Shown one piece after another: positions 10,086 to 18,075 of a stretch of 64,000 bases of DNA (its first letter is position 1; every line of letters begins with the position of its first letter). A program made the translations under genes and the position numbers. Location of the stretch: NCBI GenBank assembly GCA_903881315.1, contig CAIRSR010000219.1, forward strand, positions 21,860-85,859, in the 5' to 3' direction. A model generated the notes under the pieces. The model saw only the letters and a list, made by a program, of their open reading frames with translations, was not told where the DNA came from and made no database searches. This DNA comes from an uncultured Thiotrichales bacterium (GTDB taxonomy: Bacteria > Pseudomonadota > Gammaproteobacteria > CAIRSR01).

Positions 10086-10094
10086 GCCGAAAGC

Positions 10095-10904
10095 ATGTTC
10101 GGTCGGACACCAAAGGCAGGGCCACGCCTCAAGCTCGATCGCTTGGTATACGATGCCCTCTACCTGTCCGATCTACACTTCATACCCGAAGCGGCGAAAT
10201 ACGGTCAGAATAACCAGCGTGCGCTCACCACGCTGCTTCAGTCCCTTAAAGAACAGGGCTTTAGATTTGACAAACTGTTCATCGTTGGCGATGGGCTAGA
10301 GAACTGGTTTGTCTCCTCCGAAACGGAATTCTTAAACAACCCGGGCGCTTATAATAATCTGTTCAAGGCGCTTGAGGGCGTATCAAGAAAGCGGTTCTAT
10401 ATCATCGGCAACCACTGTACCCGATCGTTGACCATGCGCCTACCCAGGGTCATTCGCTCGTATCTCCGGAAAAGAGGCTGGCGGGTGCTGCACGAGTACA
10501 TGGATGATAAGGTGCTCGTCCTTCATGGGCATCAGGCACAATATGGCCGCGTCCAGTGGGCTCTCCTGATCCAAATGGCCTATTTGATGTACGCTCTACT
10601 TCGTCTCATCCCGGGTGGGCTTAAACTCTACGAGAGGTTCGTCCTGTCGGTTATTGATTACGACAAGACCGCATCCGAGAAATCGCACATCCACTACCAG
10701 ATGCAACTGCTGAGTAAAATCAATCGCGGTGGTCGGTGGTTGGTCGCCGGGCACACCCACCGCCCCATCCACTTCAAGAAACTAAAGATTGTGAATACCG
10801 GCGACTGGTCAATCAATAAAACCTTCGCGACCCAACGCGGCGTTGATTTTAGGCTGTGGGAATACGACGAGCGCACAGGGGTGCGATTGATTCCGCCGAT
10901 TTGA
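10095..10904 (+). CDS. Calcineurin-like metallophosphoesterase, LpxH-related
   Basis: A 269-residue metallophosphoesterase. Metal-binding motifs are present in order: LYLSDLHF (D-x-H), IVGDGLENW (GD), IIGNHCTR (GNH), LHGHQ and AGHTHRP (GH-x-H). This layout resembles UDP-2,3-diacylglucosamine hydrolases (LpxH) and the UDP-sugar phosphoesterase relatives with LSDLH, so a role in lipid A or envelope phosphate-ester chemistry is possible but not proven. The residue after GNH is cysteine, where most family members have aspartate or glutamate. It begins 9 bases after metH and may share its transcript, though the functions have no obvious link. Confidence 0.75.
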   Translation: MFGRTPKAGPRLKLDRLVYDALYLSDLHFIPEAAKYGQNNQRALTTLLQSLKEQGFRFDKLFIVGDGLENWFVSSETEFLNNPGAYNNLFKALEGVSRKRFYIIGNHCTRSLTMRLPRVIRSYLRKRGWRVLHEYMDDKVLVLHGHQAQYGRVQWALLIQMAYLMYALLRLIPGGLKLYERFVLSVIDYDKTASEKSHIHYQMQLLSKINRGGRWLVAGHTHRPIHFKKLKIVNTGDWSINKTFATQRGVDFRLWEYDERTGVRLIPPI

Positions 10905-10947
10905 TGGCGCTATTATAACGAAGGGATACCAACAACAAACAGTTGGC

Positions 10948-10965
10948 TATCAAATAGTGTTGATA
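10948..10965. promoter_or_regulatory. Inverted repeat in the gap before the DUF262 gene
   Basis: TATCAA and TTGATA are separated by six bases in an AT-rich stretch 145 bases upstream of the DUF262 start. It may be an operator for the pair that follows. Such short dyads also occur by chance. Confidence 0.25.
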
Positions 10966-11109
10966 AATGATTGAACCCATTGTGCTTGGTATGCGAATCT
11001 GTCAGTCTCATCATCAGGGATCGTGCGTACTCTGGATTCCCCGGCACACTCTAGTCGACTGCACACACACCCTAGACATCCCACCAACTACTGATTACTA
11101 GGGGCATAA

Positions 11110-12225
11110 ATGACAACCTTGCACACCGTAAGCAACACACCAGTACCTATCCTTGAGAAAGTAGATAGCGAGGAGGAGGACTTCAACAGTTCACCAGCGC
11201 ACTACGAAATAGTGACGTATCCTGCTGACTACACATTGGAAGGATTAGTTCACAAATACCAACGTAACCAAATCAAGATCCCCGGCTTTCAGAGAAAGTT
11301 TGTATGGAAAATCCAGCAAGCAAGTAAACTGATCGAGTCATTCTTACTCGGGTTGCCAGTACCAGCAATATTTGTATACACCAATCCGGATGATAATACC
11401 CTTGACGTGATTGATGGACAACAACGACTACTAAGTATCGTATACTACTTTGAGGGGTATTTTGGCCCTTCGGAGAACGAGAAACGAACTGTCTTTTCGT
11501 TAAGAGGGCTACACGAAGACAGCCCATATAAGGATAAGACTTACGCGGAAATTAAGGTAGCAGATCCATCAGCCTGGAATCGTCTCAATGATGCTGTCTT
11601 ACGCGCTTTCGTGGTCAAACAGCTTAATCCAGCAAACCACACTAGCGTTTACCACGTATTTGAACGCCTTAATACAGGCGGAACGCACCTTACAGGCCAG
11701 GAGATACGCAATTGCGTTTACTCAGGATCCTTCAATGATTTATTGCAGGAGCTAAATAAAAACAACAACTGGAGAAAAATATTTGGCTCTGACAAAGCAG
11801 ACGTTCGCCAACGGGATATTGAGTTAATATTGAGATTCTTTGCTCTTTCCAACAACAGCAACACATATAAGAAACCAATGAAAGACTTCCTATCCGAGTT
11901 TATGTCTGACCAGAGAAGAATATCGAAAGAGAAACTAGAATCTTATAAAAAGACCTTTAGAGCAGTCACAAAAGACATCATCGACCATCTTGGCCCGAAA
12001 CCGTTTCATATCCGTTCAGGCCTGAATGCAGCAGTTTTTGATTCTGTCATGGTTGCCTTCGCACACAACCATGACAGCGGAATACCAGAAAACATAAAAT
12101 TACGGTATCAAACCCTTACGGAGCAAACAGATTTCCTCAAATGCATCAGCAACTCTACCACAGATGACACCATTGTGGCAGAGAGACTTTCTCTCGCCAA
12201 CAAATATTTATTTGACGCGAGGTAA
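11110..12225 (+). CDS. DUF262 (GmrS-N/ParB-fold) protein, partner of a HEPN nuclease
   Basis: A 371-residue DUF262 protein. The diagnostic parts are IPGFQRKFVW at about 57-66, the nucleotide-site motif DGQQR at 102-106 and GTHLTGQEIRN further on. DUF262 is a ParB/sulfiredoxin-like NTP-using fold, found at the N-terminus of the type IV modification-dependent nuclease GmrSD and in several defence genes. Here there is no HNH (DUF1524) tail; the nuclease role is probably supplied by the next gene, whose start lies 3 bases past this stop and whose GAGG ribosome site overlaps it. Base composition is clearly more AT-rich than that of metH or uvrC, suggesting transfer. Confidence 0.85.
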   Translation: MTTLHTVSNTPVPILEKVDSEEEDFNSSPAHYEIVTYPADYTLEGLVHKYQRNQIKIPGFQRKFVWKIQQASKLIESFLLGLPVPAIFVYTNPDDNTLDVIDGQQRLLSIVYYFEGYFGPSENEKRTVFSLRGLHEDSPYKDKTYAEIKVADPSAWNRLNDAVLRAFVVKQLNPANHTSVYHVFERLNTGGTHLTGQEIRNCVYSGSFNDLLQELNKNNNWRKIFGSDKADVRQRDIELILRFFALSNNSNTYKKPMKDFLSEFMSDQRRISKEKLESYKKTFRAVTKDIIDHLGPKPFHIRSGLNAAVFDSVMVAFAHNHDSGIPENIKLRYQTLTEQTDFLKCISNSTTDDTIVAERLSLANKYLFDAR

Positions 12226-12228
12226 CAC

Positions 12229-12747
12229 ATGCCCACCCGCAGAATTGAGCATTCCATTTCTTGCTGTGGACAGTATATTCGTTCTTCCGACAATGGAGAT
12301 CCAAATATATCAGAGATTCATTCACATCTAGTGTCATCAGTTGTGCTCACGATAACTTCTGAATATGAGGAACTTATTGAAAAGATATTTACTGATCGAG
12401 CAAATAGGTGCGGCGACACATATGTAACGAATTACGTAAAGAGACAACTGCATGATAAATTCAAAAGCCCTGATTTAGGAAAGATACATAATACCTTGCT
12501 GTATCTTAGCGAGGACTACCGTGAAACATTCATGTCCGCCACAAACGACAATGAGTTCAGCGCAGCGTGGAACAACATAATGAAGGCGCGACACGCGGTC
12601 GTTCATAAGCAGGGAACATGCAATCTTACCTTCGATGAGTTAAAGAATTCCTACCAGAAAACGAAGAAAGTACTTACTGAATTAGTCAAGGTGTTAGGTC
12701 TTGCGGAAACCATAGAAATATACCTAGACACCGTACCACCACGTTAA
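12229..12747 (+). CDS. HEPN-domain putative nuclease (MAE_28990/MAE_18760-like)
   Basis: A 172-residue, largely helical protein. The HEPN RNase signature R-x4-H is visible as RHAVVH at residues 121-126, preceded by a helix (WNNIMKA) and followed by LTFDELKN, the pattern of the HEPN families that accompany DUF262 proteins. HEPN proteins with this motif are commonly RNases that act as toxins or in phage-triggered abortive infection. The start is coupled to the DUF262 stop (GAGGTAACACATG). Function as a two-gene module is inferred from motif and coupling; which part is sensor and which effector is not shown by sequence. Confidence 0.72.
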   Translation: MPTRRIEHSISCCGQYIRSSDNGDPNISEIHSHLVSSVVLTITSEYEELIEKIFTDRANRCGDTYVTNYVKRQLHDKFKSPDLGKIHNTLLYLSEDYRETFMSATNDNEFSAAWNNIMKARHAVVHKQGTCNLTFDELKNSYQKTKKVLTELVKVLGLAETIEIYLDTVPPR

Positions 12748-12814
12748 ATAATGTTTGTTCCGTAACAATTCAATTCACACAGCGTCCTGGAGAAATCGGA
12801 TCGTAGCTTAGCCC

Positions 12815-14668
12815 ATGACCTCAGCAAAGATTTCTCCCGATAACTCCGCCACAATCCGCTTTGACCCCACCATCCTGCTCAAGGAAATGCCGAATCAGCC
12901 CGGCGTCTATCGGATGCTGGATGCAGCGGGTACGGTGCTCTATGTCGGCAAGGCGCGTAACCTGAAACGCCGGGTAGCGAGCTATTTTCGTGCTAATGTA
13001 GATTCTATCAAGACCCGCGCACTGGTCGAGCGCATTACCAACGTCGAGGTCACTGTCACCCGCAACGAAATCGAGGCGCTGGTCTTAGAAAATCAACTCA
13101 TCAAGTCCCATCAGCCGCGCTACAATCTGCTGCTGCGTGACGACAAGGGTTATCTCTATATCTGCCTATCAACCCAACAGGAATTCCCCCGCATCGCCTT
13201 CCATCGTGGCGCAAAACGGACAAAGGAGCGCTGCTTTGGGCCCTACTCCAGCGGTTCCGCCGTCCGCGACACCATCGCCACCCTCCAGCGATTGTTCCGG
13301 TTACGCCCTTGCGAGGACAGCGTTTTCGCGCATCGTAGCCGCCCGTGCCTACAACACCAGATTGGCCGCTGTACCGCACCCTGCGTCGGCCTGATAGACC
13401 AAGCGAGCTACGCCCGCGATATTCGCGACACCTTGTTATTCCTAGAGGGAAAGGATTCGCAGGTTACCGAAGAGTTGGTAGGGCGCATGGAAGAGGCCTC
13501 GCGACGCCTCGAATTTGAACAAGCGGCCATCTATCGCGACCGTATCGCCCACCTCCGCCAGATCCAGAACCAACGACTCAGCGACGGGAAAGGCGCAGAC
13601 GTCGATGTCGTTGCCTGCGTGGTGCGCTCGGGTGTTGCCTGCGTCGTGGTATTTTGTCTGCGCGGTGGGTATCACCGAGGACACAAAAGCCATTTTCCGC
13701 GCATCCCAACCGAATTAGAACCCGCCAAGATCCTCGCCGCATTTCTGCCACAATACTACCTAAACCGTGCGGATCTCCCGCAAGAGATCTGGCTGAGTCA
13801 CCCGATAAACGGCGCGGAGACCTTGGCGCAACTCCTCTCTGCCAATAAGGGCCAGCGCGTCACCATCGTAGCGCGGCCCGGGCATACCAGGGCGCAAGCG
13901 CTCGCGATGGCCACCACCAACGCCGAACACGCGCTCTCGCTCCACCTGGCCACTCGCTCTACCCTTGAGGTGCGCTTCCGCGCCCTAGAAGAGGCCCTGA
14001 CCCTGCCCACGCCCCCCACCCGACTAGAGTGCTTCGATGTGAGCCATACCCAGGGCGAGGCCACTACCGTGTCTTGCGTGGTATTCGGCCGGAAGGGGCC
14101 ACTAAAAACGGACTACCGCCGCTTTAACATTGAGGGGATCGTCGCCGGAGACGACTATGCCGCCCTGTATAACGCCCTCACCAGACGTTACCAACGCATC
14201 GAACGAAACGAAGTCGTGCGCCCCCAGGTACTCTTTATCGATGGCGGCAAGGGCCAACTCGCCCAGGCCGAACGGGTATTGACCGAGCTTGGCATCGACG
14301 GGATAACGCTCGTCGGCGTTGCCAAAGACGCCAATCGCACCCCCGGGCGAGAGACCCTCTTCGTCTCCGGTCGGCAAGACGCCATCCAGCTACCCGCCAA
14401 CTCTCCGGCGATGCACCTTGTCCAACAGATCCGCGACGAGGCCCACCGCTTCGCGATCACCGGCCACCGTAAGCGCCGCGCCAAGACCAGAACCAGCTCA
14501 GTACTCGAGGGCATTCCCGCCATTGGCCCGGTACGCAGAAAAAAGATCCTTAACCATTTCGGCGGGTTACAAGAGGTGCTCGGCGCTGGCATTGACGATC
14601 TAGCACGCACGCCCGGCATCAGCCAGGCACTCGCCGAGCAGATCTACAATGCCCTCCACGCCAAGTAG
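12815..14668 (+). CDS. uvrC: Excinuclease ABC subunit C
   Basis: Dual-incision nuclease of nucleotide excision repair, acting with UvrA and UvrB. At 617 residues it has the usual length. Parts in order: GIY-YIG nuclease (QPGVYRMLDAAGTVLYVGKA near residues 28-50), the cysteine-rich FeS-type region (RPCLQHQIGRCTAPC), UVR motif (DSQVTEELVGRMEEASRRLEFEQAA), RNase-H-like nuclease with LECFDVSHTQGEATTVSC, DDYAALYNALTRRY and FIDGGKGQ, and two helix-hairpin-helix units at the C-terminus (EGIPAIGPVRRKKIL, ARTPGISQALA). It follows the DUF262-HEPN pair by 67 bases and has its own composition, so it is probably independent. Confidence 0.97.
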   Translation: MTSAKISPDNSATIRFDPTILLKEMPNQPGVYRMLDAAGTVLYVGKARNLKRRVASYFRANVDSIKTRALVERITNVEVTVTRNEIEALVLENQLIKSHQPRYNLLLRDDKGYLYICLSTQQEFPRIAFHRGAKRTKERCFGPYSSGSAVRDTIATLQRLFRLRPCEDSVFAHRSRPCLQHQIGRCTAPCVGLIDQASYARDIRDTLLFLEGKDSQVTEELVGRMEEASRRLEFEQAAIYRDRIAHLRQIQNQRLSDGKGADVDVVACVVRSGVACVVVFCLRGGYHRGHKSHFPRIPTELEPAKILAAFLPQYYLNRADLPQEIWLSHPINGAETLAQLLSANKGQRVTIVARPGHTRAQALAMATTNAEHALSLHLATRSTLEVRFRALEEALTLPTPPTRLECFDVSHTQGEATTVSCVVFGRKGPLKTDYRRFNIEGIVAGDDYAALYNALTRRYQRIERNEVVRPQVLFIDGGKGQLAQAERVLTELGIDGITLVGVAKDANRTPGRETLFVSGRQDAIQLPANSPAMHLVQQIRDEAHRFAITGHRKRRAKTRTSSVLEGIPAIGPVRRKKILNHFGGLQEVLGAGIDDLARTPGISQALAEQIYNALHAK

Positions 14669-14866
14669 ACGCCGCACACCTATCGCACCACCCACCCGAC
14701 TACCGCACCCCAGCATTACCATCACCTTTCAGCATTTCAACACACCGTCATAACATCTACTACCCACAACGGGATAGCATCCAGACCACCACGATGGGGT
14801 ATTATCCTTCCCATAAGGCCAGACATCCGAACGGCCACGATAGACCAGCCATGCTGGTGGTGTGAT

Positions 14867-16153
14867 ATGTCAACCGACCCTGCCCGCTTCGACAAAGTAT
14901 TGGCCGAGCCGCCTACGAAAGGCTACCGGGGTCTGTTGCCTCTGCGTGAACCGCAGAAACAACCCACTCCCGAGACAGACCAAGCGCTGCCGCTGGCACC
15001 CTCAACCTACCGACAGCGCATTGAGGCGTTATTGACGGTGCGCGCCCGTACGTCGGTACAGTCGATCCTAGACGCCTGCGCCGACCCTCACGTCTGTGTC
15101 AACAACGAGGGCTGGTTCACCCTGGTAAATGCGGCTGCGTGTCGCCTACTGCGCTGTCAGACCGAGGAACTCATCGGACAGAACGCACGCGAGATCCTAA
15201 ACTACTCGCACCCAGACGGCACACCCTATTCCGCCGCAGAGTGCCCCATAACCGCCGCTTTACACAGTGGCCGACAAAGCCAGATTGACCGCGTCACTTT
15301 CTGGCGTACCGATGGATATCCCCTCTCGGTAACATGCACCACCCGCCCCATCGTGGAGGGAGGCCGGGTAGTTGGCGCTGTGGTGGGCTTCCGCGATATA
15401 TCCGATCGCCTCGCCACAGAAGCGTCTCAGGCCAAGGATCTCACCGAGGCCCAGCTACTCGCAAAGGCGCACAGCGAATCGCTGGCCTACGTAAGCCACG
15501 AGATCCGCACCTCACTCAATGCGGTTCTTGGACTCGCCAGCTTCGGCGCAGAGACAACCGCAGAGGCAACCACCCGAGAGACCTTCGCACACATCATGGA
15601 TGCGGGTCAGGTCCTACTCGATATCCTCAACAACGTCCTCGATCTTGCCAAGATCGAGGTCGGCAAGCTCTCTATTAGTCGCGTGAGCTTCAACCCCGCC
15701 TGGTTGGTCGAGAGGGCAGCAGAGCTTATCTCGGCGCAGGTTAGCGCAAAGGGGCTCACCCTCCGCGCAGAAAAAGATCAACATCTACCCACCACCTACC
15801 TTGGTGATGACTCACGTCTGCTCCAGGTATTGAGTAACCTACTGAACAATGCCGTAAAGTTCACATCTAACGGCACCATAACGCTGTGGGCCGGATGGGA
15901 AAATGGCCTGGTACTGCGGGTGAGCGATACTGGTATTGGGATCGCGGAAACACAAATAGCACGGTTGTTCCTGCCCTTTGAACAGGCAAGCGACCTCACC
16001 CAGCGCTACTTCGGCGGCAGCGGGCTTGGTCTCACCATCACCAAAAAATTGGTCGACATGATGGGTGGGGAGATACGAGTACAGAGCAGTCTCGGACAGG
16101 GCAGCACCTTCGAGATCCGCCTGCCACCCACCCCAGTACTGACAACGAGATAA
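14867..16153 (+). CDS. PAS-domain sensor histidine kinase
   Basis: A 428-residue soluble kinase with no clear membrane segment. A PAS domain (about 60-180) starts DACADPHVCVNNEGWFTLVNAAACRLL and ends GFRDISDRLA. The HisKA box SLAYVSHEIRTSLNAVLG follows; serine replaces the usual proline two places after the arginine. The ATPase domain carries NLLNNAVKFT, VLRVSDTGIGIA, the FLPFEQAS segment and GGSGLGLTITKKLVDMMGG. There is no receiver domain and no adjacent response regulator, so its partner is unknown. ygfZ begins 30 bases later on the same strand. Confidence 0.9.
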   Translation: MSTDPARFDKVLAEPPTKGYRGLLPLREPQKQPTPETDQALPLAPSTYRQRIEALLTVRARTSVQSILDACADPHVCVNNEGWFTLVNAAACRLLRCQTEELIGQNAREILNYSHPDGTPYSAAECPITAALHSGRQSQIDRVTFWRTDGYPLSVTCTTRPIVEGGRVVGAVVGFRDISDRLATEASQAKDLTEAQLLAKAHSESLAYVSHEIRTSLNAVLGLASFGAETTAEATTRETFAHIMDAGQVLLDILNNVLDLAKIEVGKLSISRVSFNPAWLVERAAELISAQVSAKGLTLRAEKDQHLPTTYLGDDSRLLQVLSNLLNNAVKFTSNGTITLWAGWENGLVLRVSDTGIGIAETQIARLFLPFEQASDLTQRYFGGSGLGLTITKKLVDMMGGEIRVQSSLGQGSTFEIRLPPTPVLTTR

Positions 16154-16183
16154 CAAAAACCATCCACCACACAACGGTGAATA

Positions 16184-17227
16184 ATGAATAGGCAGTGGCA
16201 AGAATTTTTGGCAAGGGAAGGTGCGGTGATCCAAAACGGCATCGTGACGGATTTCGGCAACCCCGCCGAGGAGCGTAACACCGTCGGGCGCGACAACGTC
16301 ATCGCCTCTCTCTCTCATGAGGGACTGATTGGGGTAACCGGCCCCGACGCCGCGAAATTTCTGCAGGGGCAACTGACCTGCAACCTAAACGAGGTAGCAC
16401 CAAACGCGAGTCGCCTCGGCGCTTGGTGTAGCGCCAAGGGGCGGGTGCGCATCACGTTTCGACTATTTCAGTGGGACGGTGGGTTTTACCTGGCGCTGCC
16501 TCTGGAATGCCTGGACTATGCCATTACCCAATTACAGAAATACATCCTTCGCTCTAAGGTTTCGCTCCGCGACGCAAGTGATGAGCGCCTGCGCCTAGGG
16601 TGTGCTGGGCCCTCCATCGAGGAAGGACTGCGCGAGATCTTCAAGGCCCTGCCCCAAGCGCCCGACCAGGTTGTACAAGAAGGGGCAACCACGATCATCC
16701 GGCTCAGCGATAGCGCTAGTCCCTGCTTTGAAGTCGTGGGGACAATTGACACCCTGTCAGCGGTATGGAACACCCTCCGCGCCCGCGCCACCGCCGTTGG
16801 CAGAGAGGCGTGGACTGCGTTACACATCCTCGCAGGTGTACCGGTTATCACGCCACCACTCACAGAGGCGTTCGTTCCCCACATGCTGAACCTTCCCGAG
16901 ATAGGCGCGGTCAGCTTCCAGAAGGGTTGTTATACCGGCCAAGAGATCGTCGCAAGAACCCAGTACCTCGGAAAAAGCAAACGACACCTCCACCTCGCCT
17001 GGATCCCCGCAGGCGAGCCGCCCAAGGCAGGCGACGCCCTCTGGATAGCAGCAGAAACAGAACACCCCGGACAGATAGTCAACAGCGCCCCCGCTCCGGA
17101 AGGCGGGTTCCTGGTCTTGGCAGTCGTGGCAAGCGCTGATGTCAAAAAAGGCGGGGTTCGCCTACGAGACCAAGCAGGTGCCGAGCTAGCCTTCCGCGCC
17201 CTGCCCTACCCAATCGCATCAGAGTAA
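16184..17227 (+). CDS. ygfZ: YgfZ/GcvT-fold folate-binding protein for iron-sulfur cluster upkeep
   Basis: Tetrahydrofolate-binding protein related to the glycine-cleavage T protein; in E. coli YgfZ supports the maturation or repair of certain Fe-S enzymes such as MiaB. The hallmark K-G-C-Y-T-G-Q-E motif is at about 247-254 (GCYTGQEIVAR), with the catalytically required cysteine at 249. Earlier family segments include GLIGVTGPDAAKFLQGQLTCN and LGAWCSAKGRV. The length, 347 residues, is near that of E. coli YgfZ (326). The MiaB-type substrate is not in this window. Confidence 0.95.
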   Translation: MNRQWQEFLAREGAVIQNGIVTDFGNPAEERNTVGRDNVIASLSHEGLIGVTGPDAAKFLQGQLTCNLNEVAPNASRLGAWCSAKGRVRITFRLFQWDGGFYLALPLECLDYAITQLQKYILRSKVSLRDASDERLRLGCAGPSIEEGLREIFKALPQAPDQVVQEGATTIIRLSDSASPCFEVVGTIDTLSAVWNTLRARATAVGREAWTALHILAGVPVITPPLTEAFVPHMLNLPEIGAVSFQKGCYTGQEIVARTQYLGKSKRHLHLAWIPAGEPPKAGDALWIAAETEHPGQIVNSAPAPEGGFLVLAVVASADVKKGGVRLRDQAGAELAFRALPYPIASE

Positions 17228-17259
17228 TCCCCCCTCTGCGACAGCCCCAAGCCGCTACC

Positions 17260-17628
17260 TCAATAGCGGTCGTGTTCGCGTTTTTCCATGCTGATCTCGG
17301 CGTTCAACCGACCAAGCGCACGGTGGATCCGCCCCTGCTCCTCGTAGTCGAGAGGGCCATCCTCCCTCATGCGCACAAACGTCTCTTCAATCCCACGCAA
17401 CTCCTCCCGAAACCGATGGGCGTCGCGGTGCGATAACCTCCCCTGTTCGACGCCCCGCTCGATCCTCTCTTGGGCCTCATGAATGCGGGCACGAATCCCG
17501 CTGTGCCAACCGCCCCCTTCGCCATGCGGCGCACCACCATAGCCATATCGTTCGTCACGATCGGCATTGGCGACCGTCGTCCCCAACACCATCCCTGCGC
17601 AGACCAGCGCCAATAGCACCTTCTTCAT
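17260..17628 (-). CDS. Small exported helical protein
   Basis: I start it at the ATG at 17628, which has GGGGGC seven bases upstream and gives a clean signal peptide (MKKVLLALVCAGMVLG, likely cut after ANA). The mature part is about 100 residues: a glycine/tyrosine-rich opening (RYGYGGAPHGEGGGW), then charged amphipathic helices with many R, E and H (HEAQERIERGVEQGRLSHRDAHRFREELRG in parts). The spacing suggests a short helical hairpin, loosely like CpxP/Spy-type periplasmic proteins, but the LTxxQ motif of that family is missing. Function unknown. It converges with ygfZ. Confidence 0.7.
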   Translation of the reverse strand: MKKVLLALVCAGMVLGTTVANADRDERYGYGGAPHGEGGGWHSGIRARIHEAQERIERGVEQGRLSHRDAHRFREELRGIEETFVRMREDGPLDYEEQGRIHRALGRLNAEISMEKREHDRY

Positions 17629-17747
17629 GACACAGCCCCCAAGACCCATCGCGACGATACGACTCGGGCCATTGCCAGTGCAACCGCAAAACGAGAGGAG
17701 AGGCAGAAGAAAGTGGACAACCGTTCACTCCCTTCTGACGAGACAGG

Positions 17748-17960
17748 CTACGCCGCCTTTTTCACCCACTTACCAAAATCGCCCGTATTACGCGCCTTAC
17801 CATCACCGTAACCCGCATCGTAGGCGTCGTTCACGCGCTGCTCCTCGCGCGTGGGATGCAACCAATAGCCATTCTGCCAACCCAGGAGGTACTCAGGATC
17901 CACCCCCATCTTCTCCATGGTGGTGCACGCTTCGTGGTAACCCATTACTTTGTCAGTCAT
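17748..17960 (-). CDS. Small hypothetical protein
   Basis: A 70-residue acidic-to-neutral protein when started at the ATG at 17960, preceded by GGGGAA seven or so bases away; a longer in-frame form reaches 18047 but has a low-complexity start. Visible segments are YHEACTTMEKMGVDPEYLLGWQNGYW and DAYDAGYGDGKA. No signal peptide, no membrane helix, no motif I recognise. It lies alone between the small exported protein and the ABC-type gene, all on the minus strand. Confidence 0.6.
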   Translation of the reverse strand: MTDKVMGYHEACTTMEKMGVDPEYLLGWQNGYWLHPTREEQRVNDAYDAGYGDGKARNTGDFGKWVKKAA

Positions 17961-18075
17961 TATGTTCCCCGTTACAGGCTCATCGCCGGATTTTGAGTGA
18001 GACCCTAGTATATTATTAGGCCATCGTGAATTTGCAATACTTGACACAACAAACTTTTTCGCCTTCTTCTACCTA

